Assembly: GCA_913055825.1 (NCBI GenBank)
Contig: CAJXKB010000016.1
Span: forward strand, 1 to 47,843
DNA length: 47,843 nt
Reading direction: 5' to 3'
Source: an uncultured Bacteroidota bacterium
GTDB taxonomy: Bacteria; Bacteroidota; Bacteroidia; Bacteroidales; F082
Shown here one piece after another: positions 8,348 to 15,853 of the stretch; the stretch's first letter is position 1, and each line of letters starts with the position of its first letter. Both the position numbers and the translations under genes were made by a program. Below the pieces are notes generated by a model. It did not search any database and was not told the origin of the DNA. It saw nothing but the letters and a program-made list of their open reading frames with translations.

Positions 8348-8428
8348 CCAAATAACAGATAACCAAACATTTATTCATTTTCTTCAAATTTTTTTAAGCC
8401 ATTCAGGATAATTAAGCCCGATTTATAC

Positions 8429-8436
8429 TAATTTTG
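8429..8436 (+). promoter_or_regulatory. -7 promoter box of the TPP-riboswitch transcript
   Basis: TAATTTTG matches TAnnTTTG and sits just before the riboswitch, placing the predicted transcript start at its 5' end. Confidence 0.65.
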
Positions 8437-8440
8437 CCGT

Positions 8441-8535
8441 ACTAACCAATAGGGGTGCCTTAAAAACAAGGGCTGAGATCAAACCCTCTGAACCTGATTC
8501 GGGTAATGCCGGCGTAGGAAAAAGAGTTTAGCCAC
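8441..8535 (+). promoter_or_regulatory. TPP riboswitch (THI element)
   Basis: The conserved core is present in order: AGGGGTGCC (8451-8459), GGGCTGAGATC (8470-8480), ACCCTCTGAACCTGATTCGG (8483-8502), GTAATGCCGGCGTAGGAA (8503-8520). This is the thiamine-pyrophosphate aptamer. CTAA at 8442 and TTAG near 8528 may form the closing stem. It lies 54 bases before the TonB receptor start, so the receptor should be repressed by TPP. I see no clear intrinsic terminator after it, so control may be at translation (inference). Confidence 0.95.
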
Positions 8536-8588
8536 CGTTAGGATTCCTCTGTTGATTTAATGTAATGTTAATTTAAATCAATCGAGCT

Positions 8589-11015
8589 ATGTTTAAAAAG
8601 TTAATTATTAGTGTTGTTATTTCGATGATTCCGTGGTTGTTACAGGCGCAGTTTCAGCTTAGCGGAAAAGTTGTAAACCGTGAAAACGGGGAAGTGTTAC
8701 CCGGCGCCAACGTGGTGTTGGGGCATGCATATGCGGCTACGACCACGCAATTGAATGGTGCATTTGTTTTTACCAAACTGAAAAAGGGAAATTATGAAAT
8801 TAAAGTGAGTTATGTGGGTTTTGAAACCTATCAATCGACCATTAAGCTGGATGGAAACAGGCATCTTGACATTCAGCTAAAGCCGAGGGCTTACATGAGC
8901 GACGAGGTGATTATTTCGGCTACGCGTGCCGGGGCACAGTCGCCCACCACACATGAGAACCTGAGTAGCAGGACTATTGACGAAAATAATATGGGGCAGG
9001 ATTTGCCTTATGTGCTGAGTATGACGCCGTCGGTGGTGGTGAGTTCGGATGCCGGTGCCGGCGTGGGTTACACGGGTCTCAGGATTCGCGGAGTGGATTT
9101 GACAGGGATTAATGTTACGCTGAATGGTGTTCCGGTCAATGATGCCGAATCGCAGGGTGTTTATTTTGTGGACCTGCCCGATTTGGCTTCTTCGGTGGAT
9201 AACATTCAAATTCAGCGGGGTGTGGGTACATCGAGCAACGGATCGGCAGCTTTTGGTGCCAGCCTGAACATTAAAACCGACCGTTTTGACCCAAAAGCTT
9301 ATGCTGAGCTGAACAGCTCGTACGGCTCGTTTAACACGTCGAAAAATACCCTGCGCTTTGGTTCGGGACTGTTGAACAAACATTGGCTCGTGAGCGGCCG
9401 CTTTTCAGTAATCCATTCGGACGGTTACATTGACCGTGCGTCATCCAATTTGCAATCGGCTTATGTGTCGGCGGCCTATTACAGCAAGAAAAATATTTTT
9501 AAGGCGATTGCCATGTTGGGGCACGAAAAAACCTATCAGGCCTGGTACGGCGTGCCAAAAGACAGCTTGGCCACCAACCGTACCTACAATCCTGCCGGTG
9601 AAATTTACGATGCCAATGGGAACCTGATGGGGTACTACGATAACCAGACGGATAATTATAAACAGGATTACTATCAGCTGCATTATGCCCATCAGTTTAG
9701 CAAAAAGCTGAACATGGCCACGGCTGCATTTTTAACACGTGGCATTGGTTATTATGAATCCTATAAAAATGATCAAAAATTTTCGAAATATGGCATGAGC
9801 GATACCTTGATTGGCGGCGTAGCCGTGAATCGGACCAATTTGGTTCGCCAAAAATGGTTAGACAACTATTTTTATGGAATGAATGTCAGCGGTAATTATC
9901 AAAACAAGCTGCTGAAACTGTCGTTTGGGGGTGGATGGAACCATTACGATGGTGACCATTATGGAAAAATCGTTTGGGCACAGGTAGCACGGTTGGGCGA
10001 TTACGACCGCAACTGGTATTTCAACACAGGTTTGAAAACCGATTATAACGCTTTTGCCAAGATGAATCTTCAGGCCACTAAAGCGCTGAGCGTAATGACC
10101 GAAGTGCAATTTCGCGGCATCAACTACAGCATAAAAGGTACCCACGACGATTTGCGTGACCTGACACAGGCACATAATTTTCGGTTTTTTAATCCGCGTG
10201 CCGGTTTGTTTTATCAATTGAACAAAGCCAATCAGTTTTATTTCTCGGCTGCCGTTTCGCACCGTGAGCCTAACCGTTCGGTTTATCGTGATGCGGATCC
10301 CGGACAGGATATCAGGGCCGAAAAGCTGTACGATTTTGAGTTGGGGTACAAAATGCGATTGAAGACCTTTTCACTGAATGCCAATGTGTATTACATGGAC
10401 TACAAGGATCAGTTTGTGCTCACCGGAAAAATCAATAATGTGGGGACAGCCATCATGGTCAATGTTCCTAAAAGTTATCGGGCCGGACTGGAACTGACTG
10501 CGGGTTGGCAGTTGGCCGAAAATGTTCGTTGGGATGTGAATTCAACGTTCAGCATCAATAAAATCAAGAATTTTACGGAGTATGTGGATAACTGGAATTA
10601 CTGGGATGACCCGGCTAACGAACCTTACCAATACACCAAAGAGCTGGGTACGACCGACATCTCTTTTTCGCCCGGACTGGTGGCCGGCAGCAAGCTGTCT
10701 TACAAACCATTCCGACACCTGAACATTGCCTGGATATCGAAATATGTAGGCAGGCAGTATATCGATAATACTTCTAATGTGGACCGTAGCCTCGATCCGT
10801 ATTGGGTAAACAATTTAATGATTGAAACACATTTTAAAACCAGGTTGTTCAAAGAAATAGGTTTCCGGTTGAGTTTGAATAATCTATTTAGTGAATTGTA
10901 CGAAACCAATGCGTGGGTATATCGTTATGTTTACAACAATTCCGAGTCGGTAATGGACGGCTATTTTCCGCAGGCGAAATTTAATTTCATGTTGGGAATG
11001 AGTTTGAAGTTTTAA
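8589..11015 (+). CDS. TonB-dependent outer-membrane receptor, probable thiamine transporter
   Basis: This 808-residue receptor imports its ligand through the outer membrane using TonB energy. The signal peptide ends at WLLQAQ (about residue 21). It is followed by a carboxypeptidase-regulatory-like domain (about 22-105, LSGKVVNRENGEVLPGANV), a plug domain (about 125-230, with LRIRGVDLTGINVTLNGVPV), and a 22-strand barrel ending in FMLGMSLKF. Ligand assignment rests on the TPP riboswitch directly upstream; THI-controlled TonB receptors (Omr1) are established in Bacteroidota. The usual inner-membrane partner PnuT and a thiamine pyrophosphokinase are not next to it: the following gene is convergent. 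The ligand could also be a thiamine precursor. Confidence 0.85.
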   Translation: MFKKLIISVVISMIPWLLQAQFQLSGKVVNRENGEVLPGANVVLGHAYAATTTQLNGAFVFTKLKKGNYEIKVSYVGFETYQSTIKLDGNRHLDIQLKPRAYMSDEVIISATRAGAQSPTTHENLSSRTIDENNMGQDLPYVLSMTPSVVVSSDAGAGVGYTGLRIRGVDLTGINVTLNGVPVNDAESQGVYFVDLPDLASSVDNIQIQRGVGTSSNGSAAFGASLNIKTDRFDPKAYAELNSSYGSFNTSKNTLRFGSGLLNKHWLVSGRFSVIHSDGYIDRASSNLQSAYVSAAYYSKKNIFKAIAMLGHEKTYQAWYGVPKDSLATNRTYNPAGEIYDANGNLMGYYDNQTDNYKQDYYQLHYAHQFSKKLNMATAAFLTRGIGYYESYKNDQKFSKYGMSDTLIGGVAVNRTNLVRQKWLDNYFYGMNVSGNYQNKLLKLSFGGGWNHYDGDHYGKIVWAQVARLGDYDRNWYFNTGLKTDYNAFAKMNLQATKALSVMTEVQFRGINYSIKGTHDDLRDLTQAHNFRFFNPRAGLFYQLNKANQFYFSAAVSHREPNRSVYRDADPGQDIRAEKLYDFELGYKMRLKTFSLNANVYYMDYKDQFVLTGKINNVGTAIMVNVPKSYRAGLELTAGWQLAENVRWDVNSTFSINKIKNFTEYVDNWNYWDDPANEPYQYTKELGTTDISFSPGLVAGSKLSYKPFRHLNIAWISKYVGRQYIDNTSNVDRSLDPYWVNNLMIETHFKTRLFKEIGFRLSLNNLFSELYETNAWVYRYVYNNSESVMDGYFPQAKFNFMLGMSLKF

Positions 11016-11118
11016 ATTAGTGAGGTTTAGTACAGACGTAAAGGCACCAAGTGCTTGTTACCCGGAAACCCCGGAAGTGTAAAAGTTTTTGTTGTAGGTT
11101 AGCAAGATCCTGTTGATA

Positions 11119-12018
11119 CTATTTCATCGAAAGCACCTGTCGGTATTTGTTTCCGTTGGGAGGATCGGTTTGGCTCATAATGTTGATCATACTGTTTTTT
11201 TCGTTCATATTGGCCTTGGAGAAAATATTGATAATTTCAGAACGTTTTGCATCCAGAATAAGTTGTAAATTGTACAATCCAGGCCTTTTTTCATTTACTG
11301 ATTTCAGCTGAGCCAGTGATGCCAGGATTTTTTTTCTGCCTCCGGCTACATCATCAGCCATAACGTCAAGTCCCAGGCGGTGATACTGATATAAAAAAGT
11401 CCGCAGGCCTTCATAAGCTTTGTTTAGAAAGCCTTCTACGAAATGGTAACGGTTTTTCTGGCTTTCGTGTGCTTGCCAACCCGTATAATTTGAAGTCTGG
11501 GCTGTTTGTACTACCGCCATGGCTTTTTCGTAATACGCTGTTCCTCCTTGATTTGCAAAGGAATCAAAATCAATTCCCAACATCATATAAGCATAAAAAG
11601 CGAGCAATGAGGTAAGGTTATCGGAATAGGTATTATCGGAAAAGTTCATGGCCTGGGAGGCTGTGTAATGAAACTGAATATTTTTATCAATCATGTTGAG
11701 CAATGGCGACCGGTAATTGGTTTTATACACCGGGCGCTGCATCACAATATTAAAAGAACCTTTGAATTCGTCCGATGAAACCAACTGGCTAACCGTGAAC
11801 AACAGGGTACATTCAATGCGCTCTTCAGGTTTAAAATTGTAGTCGGTCCATTTGCGGTTGTTCATAAATTCGGTAATGGCTGTCTTCAGGTTGGTAATAA
11901 CCGACCGGTCAAATCCCTGTACCTGCTGGGTATTGATTTGTACTTTGCAATTAAATTCCTGTGCAGACAAGCCAACGGCTGCCATCAGCAATAAAGTGAT
12001 GAGAACTGATTTTTTCAT
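11119..12018 (-). CDS. porD: DUF4835 protein, T9SS-associated PorD
   Basis: The product has 299 residues with a signal peptide (cleavage near VGLSAQ). The motif string EFNCKVQINTQQVQGFD, the FMNNRKWT segment and FNIVMQRPVYKTNYRSPLLN are characteristic of DUF4835, which current annotation names type IX secretion protein PorD. Its exact task is not established; it is predicted periplasmic or envelope-associated. The start overlaps the coaBC stop as ATGA, showing translational coupling and membership in the bamD-rpoZ-coaBC-porD operon. In many relatives recN follows; here the next gene is convergent and recN is absent from the window. The family call is strong, the T9SS role is from family knowledge. 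Confidence 0.82.
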   Translation of the reverse strand: MKKSVLITLLLMAAVGLSAQEFNCKVQINTQQVQGFDRSVITNLKTAITEFMNNRKWTDYNFKPEERIECTLLFTVSQLVSSDEFKGSFNIVMQRPVYKTNYRSPLLNMIDKNIQFHYTASQAMNFSDNTYSDNLTSLLAFYAYMMLGIDFDSFANQGGTAYYEKAMAVVQTAQTSNYTGWQAHESQKNRYHFVEGFLNKAYEGLRTFLYQYHRLGLDVMADDVAGGRKKILASLAQLKSVNEKRPGLYNLQLILDAKRSEIINIFSKANMNEKNSMINIMSQTDPPNGNKYRQVLSMK

Positions 12019-13223
12019 GCTTCTACCCCCAAAAGCTTCTCAACTTCGTTCACAATATCACCTGCAACGGCTTCTTTTGATTTCAAGGCAAAATGTTGTG
12101 AATTACCATCTTTTGTTAATATTGTAATTTTATTGGTATCCACACCAAAACCGGCTCCTTTATCTTTTAATGAATTCAGGACAATCATATCCAGGTTTTT
12201 TTTCTGCAGTTTTTTACGGGCGTTATTTAATTCATCATCGGTTTCAAGAGCAAAGCCCACCAATAGTTGTCCTGATTTTTTCATTTTACCCAAACCAGCT
12301 AAAATATCCGCAGTCGGTTTTAATTGAATAACCTCAAGGCCGGTTTCTTTCTTAATTTTTTCTGTGGCAGGTTCGGTGGGTGTGAAATCAGCCACAGCTG
12401 CAGCCATAACAGCCACATCTACATTCGGAAATATATTGCGGCAAGCGTTATTCATTTCGGAGGCAGTCTGTACCTTATGCACCCTGATTCCGGGAAAATT
12501 CACATCCCGGTTCACCGGACCCAAAATCAAGTCAACTTCAGCTCCTTTGCGTGCAAAAGCCTTTGCCAGGGAAACCCCCATTTTTCCTGAACTGCTGTTT
12601 CCGATAAAGCGCACCGGGTCAATTGGCTCATGGGTTGGCCCGGCACTGACCATCACTCTTTTGGCTGCAAAAGAATTTTTTTCTTTAAAAAAGGTAACAA
12701 GATACTGCAAAAGTTCTTCGGGCTCTTTCATTCTACCCGGCCCCGTGAGGCCGCTGGCCAGTTTTCCTTCAGCAGGTTCTATGTAATGATATCCGAGTTT
12801 TTGTAATTTCCTGATGTTTTGCGAAGTTGTGGGATGCTGAAACATGTCGAAATCCATAGTAGGGGCAAAAAATACCGGGCACCGTGCCGAAAGCACAACA
12901 GTAAGCAGCAGGTTGTCGGCGATGCCTACAGACATTTTAGCCATCGAGTTGGCGGTTAAAGGGGCCAATAGCATGGCATCAGCCCACAAGCCTAACCCGA
13001 CATGGCTATGCCATTCGCCTGATTTTTTATCAAAAAAGTCGCTTAACACCGGTCGTTCCGAAACTGTTGATAAGGTAAGCGGCGTAACAAACTCTTGTGC
13101 AAATGCAGTTGTAATCACCTGTACTTCTGCGCCTTCAGCCTTTAACAGCCGCACCAAATAAGGGATTTTATAAGCGGCGATGCCACCGGTTACTCCAAGA
13201 ATAATATGTTTTCCCTTTAACAT
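12015..13223 (-). CDS. coaBC: Bifunctional phosphopantothenoylcysteine decarboxylase/phosphopantothenate-cysteine ligase
   Basis: This enzyme carries out two consecutive steps of coenzyme A synthesis. The N-terminal flavoprotein (CoaC) half runs from LGVTGGIAAYKIPYLVRLL to about residue 180 and includes EWHSHVGLGLWAD, LLAPLTANSMAK and the FMN-site segment FAPTMDFDMF. The C-terminal CTP-dependent ligase (CoaB) half begins near residue 190 with SAGPTHEPIDPVRFIGNSSS and contains AAAVADFTP. At 402 residues it has the usual full length. It is the third gene of the operon; its stop overlaps porD by four bases, and rpoZ ends 32 bases upstream. Confidence 0.95.
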   Translation of the reverse strand: MLKGKHIILGVTGGIAAYKIPYLVRLLKAEGAEVQVITTAFAQEFVTPLTLSTVSERPVLSDFFDKKSGEWHSHVGLGLWADAMLLAPLTANSMAKMSVGIADNLLLTVVLSARCPVFFAPTMDFDMFQHPTTSQNIRKLQKLGYHYIEPAEGKLASGLTGPGRMKEPEELLQYLVTFFKEKNSFAAKRVMVSAGPTHEPIDPVRFIGNSSSGKMGVSLAKAFARKGAEVDLILGPVNRDVNFPGIRVHKVQTASEMNNACRNIFPNVDVAVMAAAVADFTPTEPATEKIKKETGLEVIQLKPTADILAGLGKMKKSGQLLVGFALETDDELNNARKKLQKKNLDMIVLNSLKDKGAGFGVDTNKITILTKDGNSQHFALKSKEAVAGDIVNEVEKLLGVEA

Positions 13224-13255
13224 GATGTGTTGTTAAGTCACAAATTCAAAGCCTT

Positions 13256-13591
13256 TTAAAATTCAGTGGCAGTTTCTTTGTGCGGATTTCTTATGTATGT
13301 TTCTTTATTCAAAAATTCGTGAATGGCTAACAAAGTTGGTTTTGGAAGCCGTTCAAAATATTTTGCAACTTCAATTTGCTCACGGTTTTCAAAAACCTCT
13401 TCGAGGTTGTCGTTTGATGTGGTAAATTCTGAAATTTTTTGATCCAGTTCTTGTTTTAGTTCGGCAGCAATTTGGTTGGCCCGTTTCGACAAAACAACCA
13501 CGGTTTCATAAATATTTCCCGTTTGTTCATAAAATGCGGCTTTTCTGCGTGTAACTGCTGTCGTTTCGGTTTTAATCTTTTTGTAGTCCAT
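13256..13591 (-). CDS. rpoZ: DNA-directed RNA polymerase subunit omega (Bacteroidota RpoZ/Rpb6-like)
   Basis: The 111-residue protein assists RNA polymerase assembly. It contains an omega-like core, TGNIYETVVVLSKRANQIAA, corresponding to the conserved NRFxLVxxxxxRARQI segment, followed by a variable acidic helix and the tail PKPTLLAIHEFLNKETYIRN typical of the Bacteroidota version. The position between bamD and coaBC, 12 bases after the bamD stop, is the conserved arrangement in this phylum and supports the call despite the low similarity to proteobacterial omega. Confidence 0.87.
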   Translation of the reverse strand: MDYKKIKTETTAVTRRKAAFYEQTGNIYETVVVLSKRANQIAAELKQELDQKISEFTTSNDNLEEVFENREQIEVAKYFERLPKPTLLAIHEFLNKETYIRNPHKETATEF

Positions 13592-13603
13592 GTTATTATT
13601 CGT

Positions 13604-14395
13604 TTACAATTGTTTTTTTGCTTTTTCGCTTAGCGGTTTTAATTCTTTTAAATATTTACTTTTGGGAAACAGATACAATATGTTGTTGTATGCTTCCACC
13701 ATCTTTTCGTAACGCTCTTTTTGTTTGGAAGGTATGCTTTTACTGGCATACTCATAATAAGTTTTGGCAATGTAATAAAGATACATCTCTTTGTTATCTG
13801 TGTCCGGATAATCGTTCATCAGGTTTTCAAATGAAGTAATGGCAGCCTGATAGCTTCCGGTTTTATAATACAACAGGGCAATCCGGTAATCTTTATCTTC
13901 TAATTTTTTGCGAAGCTGATCCATCAGCTCGGTAGCTTTTGCAACATGGGAACTGTTTGGATAGCGGTCGATAAATAATTGCAGCTCACTAAGAGCCTTA
14001 TATGTTGTTGTTTGATCAAGCTCGGCTCTCGGAGAATCCAAAAACGTACAATAGGCCTGTAGATAGGCTGATTCTTCTGCATGTTCGCCCTTGGGGTACA
14101 TTTGTTGATATTGCTTAAAGTAATAACTTGCCAGTTGATAATCTTTTGTTTGAAAATAACTATTTGCTGTATAGTAAGTTATCTTCTCGCCTTTTTCAGT
14201 GCCCTGATAAAATGTACGGATCAAGTCGAAAAACTCAAGTGCTTTTTTAAAATTACCGCTATTGTAGAGATCCATACCGACTTCATACTTTTTTGTATTA
14301 TCCGGACTTTTCAAAATCTCACTGTAACTTTTACAACCGGTGTTAAACATAAATAAACCAGCAACTAACAATATTAATGAGGCTTTTTTTGGCAT
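13604..14395 (-). CDS. bamD: Outer-membrane protein assembly factor BamD
   Basis: This lipoprotein belongs to the BAM complex, which inserts beta-barrel proteins into the outer membrane. The signal peptide carries a lipobox (FMFNTGCKSY, Cys21). The rest is a series of about five TPR-like helical pairs, for example EVGMDLYNSGNFKKALEFFD and ALLYYKTGSYQAAITSFENL. At 263 residues it is full length. It is the first gene of the operon. A perfect -7 box ends only four bases before the ATG, so the mRNA may be leaderless. No alternative downstream start would keep the signal peptide. Confidence 0.93.
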   Translation of the reverse strand: MPKKASLILLVAGLFMFNTGCKSYSEILKSPDNTKKYEVGMDLYNSGNFKKALEFFDLIRTFYQGTEKGEKITYYTANSYFQTKDYQLASYYFKQYQQMYPKGEHAEESAYLQAYCTFLDSPRAELDQTTTYKALSELQLFIDRYPNSSHVAKATELMDQLRKKLEDKDYRIALLYYKTGSYQAAITSFENLMNDYPDTDNKEMYLYYIAKTYYEYASKSIPSKQKERYEKMVEAYNNILYLFPKSKYLKELKPLSEKAKKQL

Positions 14396-14399
14396 GGCG

Positions 14400-14430
14400 C
14401 AAAATTATAACAAATTATTGAAGTACAAAA
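14400..14430 (-). promoter_or_regulatory. bamD operon promoter, probably leaderless
   Basis: On the minus strand TAATTTTG (14400-14407) is preceded after 18 bases by TTTTG (14426-14430), a complete Bacteroidota promoter. The bamD ATG is at 14395-14393, so transcription should begin at or next to the start codon. Confidence 0.65.
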
Positions 14431-14499
14431 CGAAAATACGCGTCACAGCGTATATTCATTATTTTTTTAAGAAATTTTTTAAAAAGCAGTTTAATTCCA

Positions 14500-14507
14500 T
14501 ACTTTTG
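14500..14507 (+). promoter_or_regulatory. -7 promoter box of the alpha-oxoamine synthase gene
   Basis: TACTTTTG matches TAnnTTTG and ends 25 bases before ATG 14533. It is divergent from the bamD promoter. Confidence 0.6.
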
Positions 14508-14532
14508 CACTTTACTTAAAAAGTACAATAAA

Positions 14533-15777
14533 ATGGACGTATTTGATAAATGTGAGGTAAATATGGGGCCTCTGGGAGAACATGCCGATCAATCCGAAGG
14601 GTATTATATGTTTCCCAAGTTGGAAGGCGAACTTTCCAACAAGATGATGTTTATGGGTAAAAAAAGGCTTATCTGGAGCTTGAACAACTACCTGGGTCTG
14701 GCCAATAATCCTGAAGTCAGAAAAGCAGATGCAGAAGCTGCTGCCAAATGGGGATTAGCTTATCCCATGGGGGCTCGAATGATGTCGGGAGATACAAAAT
14801 ATCATGAAGAACTTGAAGCTCAGTTGGCCAGCTTCGTAGGTCGCCCGGCTGCTTATCTTTTAAACTACGGTTATCAGGGGATGGTTTCGGTTATCAGTGC
14901 TTTGGTTAACCGTAATGATGTTATTGTTTACGATTCGGAAGCCCATGCTTGTATTATCGACGGGATGCGTTTGCATTTTGGCAAACGTTTTGTTTTCCCG
15001 CATAACGACATGGAGAACCTGGATAAAGAACTGGAAAGAGCCACTAAACTGGTTGAAAAAACCGGTGGTGGTATTTTAGTAATTACCGAAGGTGTATATG
15101 GTATGGCCGGCGATTTGGGTAACTTGCCGGAGATTACCAAATTAAAAGATAAATATAATTTCCGTTTGTTGATTGATGATGCCCACGGTTTTGGTACCAT
15201 GGGGCCCTCCGGAGCAGGTACTGATGAGCATTTTGGTGTGCGTGATAAAGTCGATTTATATTTCGGAACTTTTGCCAAATCTATGGCTGGGATCGGTGCT
15301 TTTATTGCAGGTGATCCTAAAGTGATTAAGTTTCTGAAATACAATATGCGTTCGCAGATATTTGCCAAATCGCTGCCTATGCCCATGGTATTCGGGGCGA
15401 TGAAACGACTGGAACTCCTGCGTGAAGAGCCGTCACATCGCGAAAAACTCTGGACCATCGTCCATGCGCTTCAGAAAGGCCTGCGTGAAGCAGGATTAAA
15501 TATTGGCAATACGGCTTCGCCTGTAACTCCGGTAATGCTCAACGGAACTATTCCTGATGCCACACAGATTACTTACGACCTGCGTGAAAATTATGATATT
15601 TTCTGTTCTATCGTTGTTTACCCCGTGGTTCCCAAAGGAACTATTCTGCTACGTTTAATCCCAACGGCCAGCCATACACTTGAAGATGTGGAATATACCA
15701 TCAATGCTTTTAAAGAAGTAAAAAAGAAGCTGGAAAATAACGAATATGGTAAAGAATTTAAAATAGGGATTTCCTAA
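14533..15777 (+). CDS. PLP-dependent alpha-oxoamine synthase (serine palmitoyltransferase-like)
   Basis: This enzyme belongs to the fold-type I family that condenses an amino acid with an acyl thioester. In 414 residues the pyridoxal-phosphate site is complete: His138 in SEAHACIID stacks on the ring, Asp215 and His218 are in DDAHGFGT, and the Schiff-base lysine is Lys249 in FAKSMAG. The opening WSLNNYLGLANNPEVRKAD and the GARMMSGDTKYHEELE loop are typical of the Bacteroidota branch. The likeliest role is the first step of sphingolipid synthesis (serine + acyl-CoA). The close alternative is cysteate acyl transfer for sulfonolipids; glycine-using KBL or biotin AONS are less likely. It is monocistronic, with its own promoter and terminator. 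Confidence 0.85.
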   Translation: MDVFDKCEVNMGPLGEHADQSEGYYMFPKLEGELSNKMMFMGKKRLIWSLNNYLGLANNPEVRKADAEAAAKWGLAYPMGARMMSGDTKYHEELEAQLASFVGRPAAYLLNYGYQGMVSVISALVNRNDVIVYDSEAHACIIDGMRLHFGKRFVFPHNDMENLDKELERATKLVEKTGGGILVITEGVYGMAGDLGNLPEITKLKDKYNFRLLIDDAHGFGTMGPSGAGTDEHFGVRDKVDLYFGTFAKSMAGIGAFIAGDPKVIKFLKYNMRSQIFAKSLPMPMVFGAMKRLELLREEPSHREKLWTIVHALQKGLREAGLNIGNTASPVTPVMLNGTIPDATQITYDLRENYDIFCSIVVYPVVPKGTILLRLIPTASHTLEDVEYTINAFKEVKKKLENNEYGKEFKIGIS

Positions 15778-15788
15778 TCTCTGGTTTA

Positions 15789-15830
15789 AACACAAAAAAA
15801 GCCGAAAATATTTTCGGCTTTTTTTGTGTA
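15789..15830. terminator. Strong bidirectional terminator
   Basis: ACACAAAAAAAGCCGAAAA is followed by TA and its perfect reverse complement, a 19-bp stem with A and T tracts on either side of a GCCG core. It separates the convergent genes ending at 15777 and 15854 and can stop both transcripts. Confidence 0.92.
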
Positions 15831-15853
15831 AACACGTTGTACCGCTACCTCAA

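Larger units (their letters stand above)
7827..8440. other. Gene-free right flank of the accessory island
   Basis: No credible gene was seen in about 610 bases. The stretch holds two similar hairpins (7940-7967, 8029-8060), the right copy of the composite repeat (8066-8204), a GC-rich structured element (8205-8350) and the promoter of the TPP riboswitch. An open frame at 7912-8181 is made of these repeats and is not counted as a gene. Confidence 0.6.

Noticed and set aside
12133-13161. Several plus-strand open frames opposite coaBC
   Set aside because: They are antisense shadows of a clearly conserved enzyme gene.
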